64,000 bases of DNA, from contig NZ_JBBOOE010000001.1 in NCBI RefSeq assembly GCF_038002965.1, forward strand, positions 2,957,001 to 3,021,000, written 5' to 3'. The stretch comes from Robertmurraya sp. FSL R5-0851 (GTDB taxonomy: Bacteria > Bacillota > Bacilli > Bacillales > Cytobacillaceae). The translations under genes and the position numbers were made by a program. The notes beneath the pieces are model-generated. The model was given only the letters and a program-made list of their open reading frames with translations, searched no databases and had not been told where the DNA came from. Every line of letters starts with the position of its first letter. The stretch's first letter is position 1. Positions 33,673-43,016 of this stretch are shown here, piece by piece.

Positions 33673-33789
33673 ATGAAAAAGAGAAATCAAAACAATGAAA
33701 AAGAAAATACTCAACCAAAAAAGCTGGAAGAAACAAAACCTGGGTACGGAGATAAAAAGCTTGAAGGTATTGATCGCCCTTCAACATAA
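33673..33789 (+). CDS. sspM: small acid-soluble spore protein M-like
   Basis: A 38-residue basic product (MKKRNQNNEKENTQPKKL, ending KKLEGIDRPST) shares the RPST end with B. subtilis SspM and its lysine-rich start, and lies next to yppC, where sspM belongs. It is a forespore DNA-associated minor SASP by family. GGAGGTGG precedes the ATG. It has its own terminator and is convergent to yppC. The gene is too short to appear in most predictions. Confidence 0.8.
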   Translation: MKKRNQNNEKENTQPKKLEETKPGYGDKKLEGIDRPST

Positions 33790-33796
33790 AGAGATA

Positions 33797-33832
33797 TAAA
33801 AAGCAAGAATCTATGAAGATTCTTGCTTTTTA
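33797..33832. terminator. bidirectional terminator between sspM and yppC
   Basis: AAAAGCAAGAATC-TATGAA-GATTCTTGCTTTT (33799-33830) with T runs; its end contains the yppC stop codon. Confidence 0.88.
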
Positions 33833-34810
33833 TATACGATTCTTCATTTGAAGTAAGTTATAACACATAATAAAAAAACGAATTTGCTTCTGTTTATTGG
33901 AGTACCAATGAGTCATTTCCCATGGGTGTCGGTGAATAATCTCCGTTCTGAACCATTTATTTTTCACGGAAGGGTGTTTTGTCCACTCATTTGGAAGATG
34001 AATATGGTGTTTTATAACTGGGTACGTTTCTTTTAAGAAAGGAGTAGTTTCTTCCTTGTTTTTCATAAATTGTTCATAATCATACCTTGAGCCAGTGTGT
34101 GCGGTTGTTTTTGCAAAATGAAAGACCTTACTAAATACATCGGGATTAAACAGAATATCAGCCAATCTTCTACCTAAATCAATCCGGTTATCCACATCTT
34201 GAAAGCCATATACACTTGCTCCATAAAGCTCTCCATGATGAGTAGGAAATAAAACAGCACTAAAATGAAGATAATCCTGAAAGGCAAAGAGAAGTGAGTG
34301 AAACACTTTTTTATAATAGATTGGATGCTCAATTACTGGTTTTTGAATGATATTTTGCTCATTGATAATGAGTGCGGTCATCAGTCTTCTTTTATCTTTC
34401 TCCCTCCAATAATTCGCCCATTCATTAATCATAAAAGACGAGACCTGAAAATATCGTAATAAGTGAAACATTGGAGTATTTAGTTTCGTCGAATAATCAT
34501 ACAGCAACAATTGGGGGTAGGCATCCTGAAAGATTAACCAATTGGCTCGCTCATAAGTTAAAAACAATTGTTTTCTAGTTTCTGGTTCTAAAGCTTGAGG
34601 AAACCACTTTCCCTCTAATTCACACATATTCCAGCCAGCATTTCTTGACACCATACTAGCCAAAAAAGACCAAAGAATATCCGAATGATTTAAAAAATAC
34701 GTAAAATAAGCATCGGTTCTTGAAATATTGTCTAAATTACCCGACTCAACTTTTTGCTTAATTACTGTAATAATTTGATTCTCATCTAAATGATTAATAG
34801 TATTTTTGAT
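33830..34810 (-). CDS. yppC: YppC (DUF2515)-like protein, non-ATG start
   Basis: The conserved body begins LASMVSRNAGWNMCEL and matches DUF2515/YppC. Read back from that point, the frame stays open for another 49 codons (reading DNISRTDAYFTYFLNHSDIL near the join), ending at a TAA at 34817-34819. This upstream segment looks like the YppC N-terminus but contains no ATG, GTG or TTG. GGGAG at 34824-34820 sits 9 bases before an ATC and 21 before an ATT, so ATC or ATT is the likely initiator, giving about 326 residues (family about 320). A TTG at 34663 would drop 49 conserved residues. A frameshift or base error near 34800 is the alternative. Confidence 0.7.
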   Translation of the reverse strand: MKNTINHLDENQIITVIKQKVESGNLDNISRTDAYFTYFLNHSDILWSFLASMVSRNAGWNMCELEGKWFPQALEPETRKQLFLTYERANWLIFQDAYPQLLLYDYSTKLNTPMFHLLRYFQVSSFMINEWANYWREKDKRRLMTALIINEQNIIQKPVIEHPIYYKKVFHSLLFAFQDYLHFSAVLFPTHHGELYGASVYGFQDVDNRIDLGRRLADILFNPDVFSKVFHFAKTTAHTGSRYDYEQFMKNKEETTPFLKETYPVIKHHIHLPNEWTKHPSVKNKWFRTEIIHRHPWEMTHWYSNKQKQIRFFIMCYNLLQMKNRI

Positions 34811-34925
34811 ATCTTTTTACTCCCTTCCAATGCTATCTTACGTTATAATTCGTTAATCGGTAGTTTTTATTCACCCTATCTGGGAGCAATTTTGGTATGA
34901 TAGTGTAGTTAAAGAGGTGTAAGAA

Positions 34926-35534
34926 ATGAATATTCATTATCCTAATGGAAGAAAGTTTATGAATCAGTTAAGCACCAGTCAAACAGTGAAAGCACGTAAG
35001 GACCCAACCTATAGCAACCGAGGAATGACATTAGAGGAGGATCTAAACGAAACAAATGAATTTTACTTATTAAATAATATTGCCGTTATTCACAAAAAAC
35101 CGACACCGGTTCAAATTGTTGAAGTAAATTATCCAAAAAGAAGTGCTGCTGTAATAAAAGAAGCCTATTTCAAGCAAGCCTCCACAACAGATTACAACGG
35201 CGTATATAAGGGCAAATACATTGATTTTGAAGCAAAGGAAACAAAAAATTCAACTTCTTTCCCCCTACAAAATTTTCATGAGCACCAAATTCAGCACATG
35301 GAAAAAGTCATTCAACAAGATGGAATTTGCTTTGTTATTCTTCGTTTTTCAAGTACAGAAGAAGTGTTTCTGTTAGAAGCAAAGCAATTGTTATCGTATT
35401 GGGAGCGTATGAAAGTAGGAGGTCGAAAGTCTATTACAAAAGAAGAACTTCTCTCGACAGCACATCCTATTTCACTTGGTTTTCGCCCTAGAATTGACTA
35501 TATTAAGAAAATAGATTGTTTATATAATCTCTAA
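34926..35534 (+). CDS. recU: Holliday junction resolvase RecU
   Basis: The 202-residue protein carries RecU landmarks: [18 protein letters not shown] near residue 32, [20 protein letters not shown] near 87-106 (metal-binding D/E and K), [15 protein letters not shown] near 110 and a stalk region. It cuts four-way junctions during recombinational repair and chromosome segregation. In Bacillus recU and ponA are co-transcribed; here the gap is 56 bases. Starts at ATG 34926 with GAGGTGTAAG upstream. Confidence 0.96.
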   Translation: MNIHYPNGRKFMNQLSTSQTVKARKDPTYSNRGMTLEEDLNETNEFYLLNNIAVIHKKPTPVQIVEVNYPKRSAAVIKEAYFKQASTTDYNGVYKGKYIDFEAKETKNSTSFPLQNFHEHQIQHMEKVIQQDGICFVILRFSSTEEVFLLEAKQLLSYWERMKVGGRKSITKEELLSTAHPISLGFRPRIDYIKKIDCLYNL

Positions 35535-35590
35535 TTTTATCTTTTTCTAAAGGCGAAGTAAGCTTTTTAGTAAGAAAGGAAGGAAACAAT

Positions 35591-38164
35591 ATGGCAGAGC
35601 AATATCAATCTAGAGAGGAGCGCCGCAAACAGTTAGAAAAGCAGAAACAATCTAATAAGAAAAAAGGCAAAAAGCCTGCAAAAGGATTGTTCATGAAGAT
35701 TTTTCTTATCCTTGTCGCACTTGGAATTACAGGGATTGTTGTCGGTGCTGCTACATTTGCATATATGATTAAAGACACTCCAGAGCTTGATGAAACGCTT
35801 TTAAAGGATCCGATCTCCTCCCAAGTGTTTGATATGAACGGGGAACCTTTCACGGAAATAGGGTCTGTGAAAAGGGACTATGTAAATTACGAAGATATTC
35901 CGGAAACGGTCAGAGACGCCTTCATTGCAACGGAAGACTCTCGCTTTTTTGAACATAATGGAATTGACTTGATTCGTTTAGGTGGCGCGGTCATCGCGAA
36001 CGTTACCGACGGCTTCGGCTCTGAAGGAGCTAGTACGATTACACAGCAGGTTGTAAAAAATTCATTCTTAACTCATGAAAAAACTCTTTCACGTAAAGCA
36101 CAAGAAGCATGGCTTTCTTTTCAGCTAGAACAAAAGTATACAAAGGAAGAAATCTTTGAAATTTACGTGAATAAAAACTGGATGGGTAGTGGTGGACACG
36201 GTGTCGCTACAGCTGCGAAAACATATTACGGTAAAAGCTTAGATCAACTTACATTAGATGAAGCAGCATTATTAGCTGGTTTGCCACAGAGTCCAGCAAA
36301 TTATGACCCTTTCAAATATCCTGAAAATGCAAAAAAACGAAGGGATATTGTTCTCTCATTAATGAATCAACACGGCTATATTTCAGAGGAAGAAAAGGTT
36401 GATGCTCAATCGGTTGATGTGTCTGCTGCACTTGTCCCAGAAGACCAACGTGAGACCAATGGAGAAATTGCCTATGATTCCTTTGTAGGACAGGTTATTA
36501 AAGAAATTGAAGAAAAGTATCCGGATCTTGATCCTTTCTCTGAAGGATTAAAAATTTACACAACATTAGATACAAGTGCTCAAGACTATGTAGAACAAAT
36601 TCTAGATGGCAATGAAATAGTTGAATTTCCTGATGAAAAATTTCAAGCTGGAATTACCTTATTAGATACAAAAACTGGCGCCATTCGTGCGCTCGGTGGT
36701 GGAAGAAACCAAACACAAACATTCGGATTTAACTATGCGACTGACCCAAGACGTCAGCCTGGATCGACTATAAAACCAGTTTTAGACTACGGTCCTGCCA
36801 TTGAATACTTGAACTGGGGAACGTATCAGACATTAGTGGATGAACCATATACGTATTCAAGTGGGCAAGAAATTAATAACTGAGATAACAAGCATATGGG
36901 CTCGATGACGATGAGAACAGCTCTTGCTCTTTCACGTAACATACCTGCATTAAAAGCGATGCAAGAGGTTGGGCTTGATAAATCAAAAGAATTCGGCGCG
37001 AAACTTGGAATCCCTGTTAGTGAGTTAACGGAATCCTATTCCATTGGTGGATTAGGTGGAGCCGATAAAGGAGTTTCCTCCCTCCAGATGGCAGGTGCAT
37101 ATAGCGCATTCGGTAATAACGGGTTTTATACAGAACCATATTCCGTTGTTACAATCGAACTTCGTGATGGAACAAAGCTTGACTTAAAACCAGAAACTGA
37201 AGTGGTTATGAAAGATTATACAGCTTTTATGATCACAGATATGTTAAAGGATGTTTTAACATACGGTACGGGTTCTCGTGCAAGAGTAGACGGCCTTGCT
37301 GTCGCTGGTAAAACGGGTACGACGAACTACCCTACTGCTGAACGAGATAAATATGGAATCCCTAAGGGTGCTGTTCCTGATTCTTGGTTTGTTGGTTACA
37401 CAACCAACTACACAGCAGCGGTCTGGACAGGATATGATGATCGTACGCAAAATTGGCTAACAAGTGATGAACAGAAAATCTCACAATATATCTTTAAAAA
37501 TCTTATGACCCATGTTTCTCAAGGAAAAGAAACGGCTGACTTTGCAGTACCTAGCAGTGTAGAAAAAGTTCGAATCGAAAAAGGTACGTTCCCTGCTAAG
37601 CTAGCAAGTGAATATACTCCTAACGATCAAGTAATCATTGAGTATGCAGTTAAAGGAAGTGCACCAAAACAAGTATCGAACAAATATGATAAGCCTGCAG
37701 CACCTAGTAATTTAAAAGTAACTCTTGATGAAGCGACGAAGGAACTTCTTGTTACTTGGGAATACAGCGGTGACAATGCGGAAGGCGTACAATTCCAATT
37801 ATATGGATCCTTAAATGATGGTGGCGAACAACTTCTAAAAACCACTACAGAAAAGCAGGTTCGCTTAAAAGCTGAAACACCAGGCTACTATACCTTCAAG
37901 GTAATTGCCGTTCGTGACACTCAGCTAAGTGAAGCAGTTACTACAACCATTGAGGTATTGATTCCTCAAGAGGAAGAAGAGCAAGAGGTGGAAGAGGAAG
38001 AAACCGAAAATGAGGAAGGAACCGACGAGGAAACCACCGAAACGGGAGAAACAGGCGGTAATTCCAATAATGGAAATACTGGTACCGGAACTGGTAACGG
38101 AAATACTGGTACTGGTACAGGAAATACTGGTAATACTAGCAATCAAGGATCAGGTAATAATTAA
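35591..38164 (+). pseudogene. ponA: penicillin-binding protein 1 (ponA) with in-frame TGA
   Basis: One continuous frame of 857 codons plus stop is broken by a single TGA at 36881-36883 (codon 431), where family members have tryptophan (TGG). The first 430 residues hold a cytoplasmic lysine-rich tail, one membrane anchor (residues 35-57), the glycosyltransferase domain (EDSRFFEHNGID, the catalytic Glu) and the transpeptidase serine (GSTIKP). The rest has SRN and KTGTT motifs, a fibronectin-like domain and a Gly/Thr/Asn tail. If the TGA is real and not read through, the product loses SxN and KTG and cannot crosslink. Base changes around it are otherwise not visible; a sequencing error or TGA readthrough are both possible. 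Confidence 0.85.
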
Positions 38165-38165
38165 T

Positions 38166-38179
38166 AAAAAGGCATCTTT
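38166..38179 (+). other. left arm of the ponA terminator split by an IS
   Basis: AAAAA-GGCATC-TTT directly after the ponA stop is the 5' arm of a terminator whose 3' arm lies past the IS at 39706-39734. See the finding on IS insertion. Confidence 0.8.
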
Positions 38180-38218
38180 TGAACTGACCTAGCCAAATGA
38201 GACATATATAAAACACCT
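38180..38218 (+). repeat. left terminal inverted repeat of the IS3-family element
   Basis: Begins TGAACTGACCTAGCC and contains TGAGACA and AAAACACCT, matching the right end (from 39705 on the other strand) at about 31 of 38 positions with one extra base. Confidence 0.85.
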
Positions 38219-38291
38219 ATCCATATTAAATTTAACACTTTTTCATTAATTTGATATTGGTTCTTTACTGGAAATAGTTCAGGCACTTTGT

Positions 38292-38406
38292 CACTTTACT
38301 TGGAGCCTCTGCGGGCATAGATTCTTTAGCCAGGAAGCCAGATATCTCAAAGAAAAATCTGGCTTAGCCATAATAGGCTATCATGCCCGCATCTCCAAAT
38401 AAAGTG
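38292..38406. other. cloverleaf-like structured non-coding segment inside the IS
   Basis: Nested complementary arms are present: CACTTTA/TAAAGTG, TTGGAG/CTCCAA, and TGCGGGCAT (38310-38318) with ATGCCCGCA (38383-38391). Between them lie two further hairpins, GCCAGAT/ATCTGGC (38337-38363) and TAGCC/GGCTA (38365-38379). The stems are mostly perfect; together they form a three-way or four-way junction of about 115 nt. It lies between orfB and the left end, in a region that has no gene. Confidence 0.75.
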
Positions 38407-38446
38407 CACGTCTTTTCTACATGCAAAGTGGATAACCCCGAATCCT

Positions 38447-39334
38447 TTAAGCTGCCTTTAATCCAAATTCTATTGGAGTTAAGTAGCCTAATTTTGCTTG
38501 AATCCTACCCTCGTTGTAATGATGAATGTACCCATCTATTCTAGAAATAACTTCTAAATTAGATAGGGTATTAAACTTACAATATTGGAATTCCTCTGTC
38601 TTTAAATTTGAATGAAATGATTCAATCACCGCATTGTCCCAACAGTTCCCTCGTCTGGACATACTACCTACTAAATGATGTTCCTTCAAATAATTTTGAA
38701 AAGTATACGAAGTATACACACTCCCCTGATCGGAGTGTATAATAACTCCTTCTGGCTGATTGCGTTTATCCAAAGCATCCTGCAGTGTATCAATTACTAA
38801 TGTCGTTTGTTGATGATTATAAATCTTATAAGCTACAATTTCATTATTATACAAATCCATAATCGTAGACAGATATAATGTTTCGCTGCCATACTGGATA
38901 TACGTAATGTCCGTTACCCACTTCTCATTTGGTTTACTTGCACTAAAATCACGATTAAGAATATTAGGTACAATGACTTCACTTTCTCCCTGCGATTTCC
39001 ACTTGCGTTTTGGTTTCACCTTACACTGCAAATGATGCTTCTGCATAATGTTTTGAACTGTGTTCCTATTAAGATGAATATGATGTTCTCGCTTTAGAAT
39101 AGCTCTAATTTTCCTATGACCATTTCTATATTTAGTAGCCTTACAGATTTCAATAATTAAATCTTCATGTTCATTCCGATATTCACCAAACCCTTTAGTC
39201 CAACGATAATAGCTAGCACGTGGAATCCCTAAAACTTTTAAAATGGAAGTAACGGTATATTTTTCACGAAATTATTCAACCAATTGTACTACTAGCCCTT
39301 TATCGACTCCTTTCTCATCGCCATATACTTTTTT
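38447..39334 (-). pseudogene. IS3-family transposase orfB (rve/DDE domain), premature stop
   Basis: The catalytic DDE integrase core is intact: WVTDITYIQYG (first Asp), VIIHSDQGSVYTS (second Asp) and NCWDNAVIESFHSNLK (Glu). Upstream the frame continues through an HTH_21-like segment (GIPRASYYRWTKGF) and back to KVYGDEKGVDKGLVVQLVE, then meets TAA at 39274-39272 where related elements have CAA (Gln). That stop follows the frameshift site, so the OrfAB fusion cannot be made. From the M at 39046 only a 199-residue C-terminal piece could be translated. Confidence 0.85.
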
Positions 39335-39612
39335 AGAATTTCATTCTCCATTTTTAGGTGAGTTAGTTGATTACTTATTCGCTCGTCCTTACTTAAAGAA
39401 TCGGGCCCATGCCCAAATGTATATTGTTTACCAATTGGCTGATCAAACCGATACATTTCTCCATTCTTGTACCATCTCATCCAAGTTTCAATTTGAGTTT
39501 TATTTTTGATTTTGTATTTGTTCATAATTTCCCGTGTTGTTAATTTTCCTTCAAGCTTATCTCTTACTACCGCCCATTTAATCTCTTTTGTATATACAGT
39601 TTTTTTGCCCAC
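39292..39612 (-). CDS. IS3-family transposase orfA (helix-turn-helix)
   Basis: The 106-residue protein is a typical OrfA with an N-terminal HTH (EIKWAVVRDKLEGKLTTREI then NKYKIKNKTQIETWMRWY) and a C-terminal leucine-zipper-like helix (SNQLTHLKMENEILKK). It binds the inverted repeats and is fused to OrfB by a -1 frameshift at AAAAAAG. Starts at GTG 39612 behind GGAGGTG, inside the right end. Confidence 0.9.
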   Translation of the reverse strand: MGKKTVYTKEIKWAVVRDKLEGKLTTREIMNKYKIKNKTQIETWMRWYKNGEMYRFDQPIGKQYTFGHGPDSLSKDERISNQLTHLKMENEILKKYMAMRKESIKG

Positions 39613-39667
39613 GCAAAAACACCTCCGAATAATGTCACAATACTTATCTCAAGTATTGCCATTTTGG

Positions 39668-39705
39668 AGGTGTTTTATATTGTCTCACTATTTTAGGTTA
39701 GTCCA
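39668..39705 (-). repeat. right terminal inverted repeat of the IS3-family element
   Basis: Reverse complement begins TGGACTAACCTAAAATAG and matches the left end as described. A CAATACTT/AAGTATTG hairpin (39638-39658) lies between it and orfA and could block transcription coming from outside. Confidence 0.85.
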
Positions 39706-39734
39706 TTTAGAATTTTTCTAAAGATGCCTTTTTT
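39706..39734. terminator. right arm of the ponA/ypoC terminator split by the IS
   Basis: TTTAGAA-TTT-TTCTAAA-GATGCC-TTTTTT. With the left arm at 38166-38179 joined through one copy of TTT it forms a perfect 18-bp stem with a 3-base loop and T/A runs, a bidirectional terminator for ponA and ypoC. Only the upper 7-bp hairpin remains intact now. The stop codon of ypoC is inside it. Confidence 0.85.
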
Positions 39735-40051
39735 GCGTATTGCTTTTCCAGTTCCTTAAAGAGCTCTACTAATTGCTTAAAAGAATGGAAAGAGCCCTGT
39801 CTACCCTGGATAAAACTCAATCTTTCCTCGACATTAATGGGCTTAATTTTTAATTCTTTTAAGGCTATATTTTCAAGGTTCGGTTCCATATTATTTACTA
39901 ACAATAGCTGTTTATAAAATAAAGATAAGCCTTTATCCATTAGCAAAGCAGTTTCTTGTTTTTCTCTAATCCTAATAAGCTCCCCAAGTCGTCCCTCTAT
40001 AGTTTTCCATTCTAGAAATCCATTTTGAATATCATTTTTTCTCATGAACAA
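39707..40051 (-). CDS. ypoC: YpoC-like protein
   Basis: The 114-residue alpha-helical protein (for example KQLLLVNNMEPNLENIALKE) corresponds to ypoC in the dnaD-nth-ypoC cluster by position and size. Function unknown. The start appears to be TTG 40051, 7 bases after AAAGGG; an ATG two codons later is an alternative. It overlaps the nth stop by 20 bases. Its stop codon TAA is in the remaining part of the split terminator. Confidence 0.75.
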   Translation of the reverse strand: MFMRKNDIQNGFLEWKTIEGRLGELIRIREKQETALLMDKGLSLFYKQLLLVNNMEPNLENIALKELKIKPINVEERLSFIQGRQGSFHSFKQLVELFKELEKQYAKKASLEKF

Positions 40052-40700
40052 CCAATTGCCCTTTCATTCTCTTTTTTCCTTCTCGACATAAGTCCAATAA
40101 TGGACAGGTTGGACACTGAGGATTTTGTGCTTTGCAATGATATCGGCCAAAGAAGATCATTCGGTGGTGGGTTACTGACCACTCATCCCTCGGTACTTTT
40201 TTCATTAGTGTTTTCTCAACTTCTAATACAGAATCCTTCCAACGACATATGGCCAGTCTTTTACTCACTCTCTCAACATGAGTATCAACTGCAATAGCTG
40301 GTATACCAAAAGCCACAGATACGACTACGTTGGCAGTTTTTCTACCAACACCAGGAAGCTTGGTTAACTCATCGCGATCCATAGGTACTTCCCCATTGTA
40401 TTCATCTATCAGAAGCTGAGAAAGCTTTTGAATATTTTTTGCCTTGTTTCGAAAGAGACCAATGGATCGAATGTCGTTTTGCAACTCTTCAAGTGAAACG
40501 TTCAAATAATCTTCAGGAGTTTTATATTTTTCAAACAATGTTTTTGTTACCTTGTTAACAAGTACATCGGTACATTGGGCAGATAACGCCACTGCTACCA
40601 CAAGTTCAAAAGGATTTGAATGATTTAATTCACAATGCGCTTCAGGAAACATCTCCCCCATTGTATCTAAACAAACTCTTATTTGTTCTTTATTCAGCAT
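40032..40700 (-). CDS. nth: endonuclease III (Nth)
   Basis: The 222-residue protein has the helix-hairpin-helix LPGVGRKTANVV near 110 (catalytic Lys), VDTHVERVSKRL near 135 (catalytic Asp) and the C-terminal 4Fe-4S ligands in CKAQNPQCPTCPLLDLC (C-x6-C-x2-C-x5-C). It removes oxidised pyrimidines and nicks the abasic site. Start is the ATG at 40700 (MLNKEQIRVCLDTMG) by family length; an ATG at 40709 is possible. It overlaps ypoC. Confidence 0.96.
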   Translation of the reverse strand: MLNKEQIRVCLDTMGEMFPEAHCELNHSNPFELVVAVALSAQCTDVLVNKVTKTLFEKYKTPEDYLNVSLEELQNDIRSIGLFRNKAKNIQKLSQLLIDEYNGEVPMDRDELTKLPGVGRKTANVVVSVAFGIPAIAVDTHVERVSKRLAICRWKDSVLEVEKTLMKKVPRDEWSVTHHRMIFFGRYHCKAQNPQCPTCPLLDLCREGKKRMKGQLVVHEKK

Positions 40701-40719
40701 TTCATCCACTCAACTTTCA

Positions 40720-40752
40720 AAAAAATGTAAAAAAAAGGAGAGACTCTGCTCT
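40720..40752 (-). terminator. possible weak terminator between dnaD and nth
   Basis: GAGAG-CAGAGT-CTCTC followed by CTTTTTTTT on the minus strand. The stem is only five pairs, so partial termination is more likely. Confidence 0.45.
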
Positions 40753-40762
40753 CGTGCACGAT

Positions 40763-41470
40763 TTATTGTTCGAGCCAATTATAAAATGGAATAGGCTCGG
40801 TTTTATTTTCTGGTCGCTCAATCTGTTTATTTTTCGTTTGTTGTTGATGCGGTCTAAATCTTTTTCCATAGTTTTTTGCCTGCTCAACCGTTTTGATTCC
40901 GTTCTTTTTCCACTCAAAAAGGATGCGATCAATATATCTGAAATTTAACTTACCTGAAATAACAGCTTCCTTTAATGCAGCTTTAATAATCACTGGATCA
41001 TGCCGATCATCGTCCATCCAAAGAGCAAGGGTCTCGCACTCAAATGGGGATAATGGTCTACCATATTCCTGTTCAAAGCAAGTGTACACGTCCGTTTCTA
41101 TTGTTTGTTGATTCATCACATCTTTGGCTTTTTTCTGTTGTAAAAAAACATCCAATAATTTGTCCCATAGTGGGTCCAGTGAGTACTTTTCAAATCGTAT
41201 TCCATCACTTGAATGCCCATCTTGAATTTCAATTAACCCTTTTTGGATAAGTCGGCGAAGCATATCAGAGCACTGAGTACTGTTAATTGTCATTAGAGAA
41301 GAAATCTCATTCGGGGTTGGAAAACTATTGCCTCTCTCAGTAAAACTATATACATGAATTAATAATAATAATTCCGTTTCATCAATATTAAGAAGTTTAT
41401 AAGAAGTTAACAGAGCATTAGGAAGCGTAGTATTCCCTAGTTTCATCCATTCAAGCATATTTTCTTTCAT
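40763..41470 (-). CDS. dnaD: DNA replication initiation protein DnaD
   Basis: The 235-residue protein has the N-terminal winged-helix oligomerisation domain (LLLIHVYSFTERGNSFPTPN, about 35-55) and the C-terminal DDBH2 domain (FEQEYGRPLSPFECETLALW near 135; RYIDRILFEWKKNGI near 190). DnaD acts with DnaB and DnaI in replisome loading at oriC. Start at ATG 41470, 8 bases after GGAGG; an upstream GTG overlaps that site. It is followed by nth and ypoC. Confidence 0.95.
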   Translation of the reverse strand: MKENMLEWMKLGNTTLPNALLTSYKLLNIDETELLLLIHVYSFTERGNSFPTPNEISSLMTINSTQCSDMLRRLIQKGLIEIQDGHSSDGIRFEKYSLDPLWDKLLDVFLQQKKAKDVMNQQTIETDVYTCFEQEYGRPLSPFECETLALWMDDDRHDPVIIKAALKEAVISGKLNFRYIDRILFEWKKNGIKTVEQAKNYGKRFRPHQQQTKNKQIERPENKTEPIPFYNWLEQ

Positions 41471-41557
41471 ACAAGACACCTCCCCTTTAGTATAACATGA
41501 AGTATGATGATCAGTAAGGACCTTTCAGTGATTGCCAAATATATACTAGACCCATAA

Positions 41558-41581
41558 TAAAAAGCTCGCATAAGCGAGCTT
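41558..41581 (-). terminator. Rho-independent terminator of asnS
   Basis: AAGCTCGC-ATAA-GCGAGCTT with TTTAT following on the minus strand. Confidence 0.8.
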
Positions 41582-41590
41582 CTTCTTTGA

Positions 41591-42886
41591 TTAAGGATAT
41601 AAGCGGTTTAATAAACGTGGGAATGGAATGGTTTCTCTAACATGCTCGACACCACTTATCCACGCTACTGTTCTTTCTAAACCAAGACCAAATCCTGAAT
41701 GCGGAACAGAGCCAAATTCTCTTAATTGTAAATACCATTCATATGCTTCTAAAGCTAATCCATGATCCGTTAAGCGTTGCTTTAACAGCTCATAATCATG
41801 AATACGCTCTGAACCGCCGATAATTTCCCCATATCCTTCTGGAGCAATCAAATCAGCACATAATACAACATCCTCACGGTTAGGATGTGGCTGCATATAA
41901 AATGGCTTCAATGTGGTAGGGTAATGGGTAATAAAGACAGGCTTGTCATAGCTTTCTGCAATCGCCGTTTCATGAGGAGCACCAAAATCATCACCCCAAG
42001 AAATATCAGTAAAGCCCTTCTCGTGTAAAAATTTAATGGCATCATCATAACTGATTCTAGGGAAAGGTGCTTGAATTTTCTCAAGTTTCTCCGTATCTCT
42101 ACCTAATATTTTCAATTCTAGTGAGCAATTTTTCAGGACAGATTGAACAATATGTGACACGTACTGTTCTTGAACTTCTAAGTTTTCTTCAAACTCCACA
42201 AATGCCATTTCAGGTTCTATCATCCAAAACTCAATTAAATGTCGGCGCGTTTTGGATTTTTCTGCTCGGAAAGTCGGCCCAAATGAAAATACCTTTCCTA
42301 ATGCCATCGCTGCTGCTTCCATATATAGCTGTCCACTTTGTGAAAGATATGCATCCTCGTCAAAATACTTTGTTGCAAACAATTCCGTTGTTCCTTCAGG
42401 CGCACTACCTGTTAAAATCGGAGGATCCACCTTTGTAAATCCTTGTTCATTAAAAAACTCATACGTAGCTCGGATTATCTCATTACGAACCTTCATTACC
42501 GCATGCTGACGTTTAGAACGTAACCAAAGATGTCTATTATCCATTAAGAATTCTGTTCCATGTTCCTTTGGTGTAATTGGATAGTCAACCGATTGATGAA
42601 TCACATCAATTCCTTTAACTTGCAGCTCGTAGCCGAATGGAGAACGCTCATCTTTTTGGACTGTTCCTGTTACATAAACAGAAGATTCTTGCGTGATTCC
42701 TTTTGCTTGCTGAAATACTTCTTCAGACACTTCTGCTTTTACAACAACACCTTGAATAAAGCCTGTCCCATCGCGAAGCTGAAGGAAAGCTATTTTTCCG
42801 CTAGAACGCTTATTTGCTATCCAGGCACCAATTTTAACATCTTCACCAACATATTTGTGAACTTGTGAAATAGTTGTTTTATTCAC
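41591..42886 (-). CDS. asnS: asparaginyl-tRNA synthetase
   Basis: The 431-residue class II synthetase has an OB-fold anticodon-binding N-terminus ([20 protein letters not shown] near 25-44), motif 2 ([19 protein letters not shown] near 205) and motif 3 ([13 protein letters not shown] near 400). The [11 protein letters not shown] signature marks AsnS rather than AspS. It charges tRNA-Asn directly. Start is GTG 42886, 7 bases after GGAGGG. Its own promoter lies upstream (43017-43045). Confidence 0.96.
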   Translation of the reverse strand: MNKTTISQVHKYVGEDVKIGAWIANKRSSGKIAFLQLRDGTGFIQGVVVKAEVSEEVFQQAKGITQESSVYVTGTVQKDERSPFGYELQVKGIDVIHQSVDYPITPKEHGTEFLMDNRHLWLRSKRQHAVMKVRNEIIRATYEFFNEQGFTKVDPPILTGSAPEGTTELFATKYFDEDAYLSQSGQLYMEAAAMALGKVFSFGPTFRAEKSKTRRHLIEFWMIEPEMAFVEFEENLEVQEQYVSHIVQSVLKNCSLELKILGRDTEKLEKIQAPFPRISYDDAIKFLHEKGFTDISWGDDFGAPHETAIAESYDKPVFITHYPTTLKPFYMQPHPNREDVVLCADLIAPEGYGEIIGGSERIHDYELLKQRLTDHGLALEAYEWYLQLREFGSVPHSGFGLGLERTVAWISGVEHVRETIPFPRLLNRLYP

Positions 42887-43016
42887 GACAATTCCCTCCA
42901 AAAATCTAAAAAGAAGCTAAGAGTATGTATAAAATATTTGTTTATAACACCTATAAGTAAGTATCAACTTCTCTTTAACAGTTTAAACTTCGTTTGAATG
43001 CGTAAAGTCCCATCTC

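Larger units (their letters stand above)
38180..39705 (-). mobile_element. IS3-family insertion sequence, 1526 bp, probably inactive
   Basis: Two overlapping transposase frames, orfA (39612 to 39292) and orfB (to 38447), lie on the minus strand between 38-39-bp imperfect inverted repeats that start TG and end CA. The element is flanked by a 3-bp direct repeat TTT (38177-38179 and 39706-39708), as usual for this family (IS150-type elements). An A6G slippery heptamer at 39334-39328 is the expected -1 frameshift site. OrfB carries a premature TAA. The element sits between ponA and ypoC and divides their shared terminator. Confidence 0.92.
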
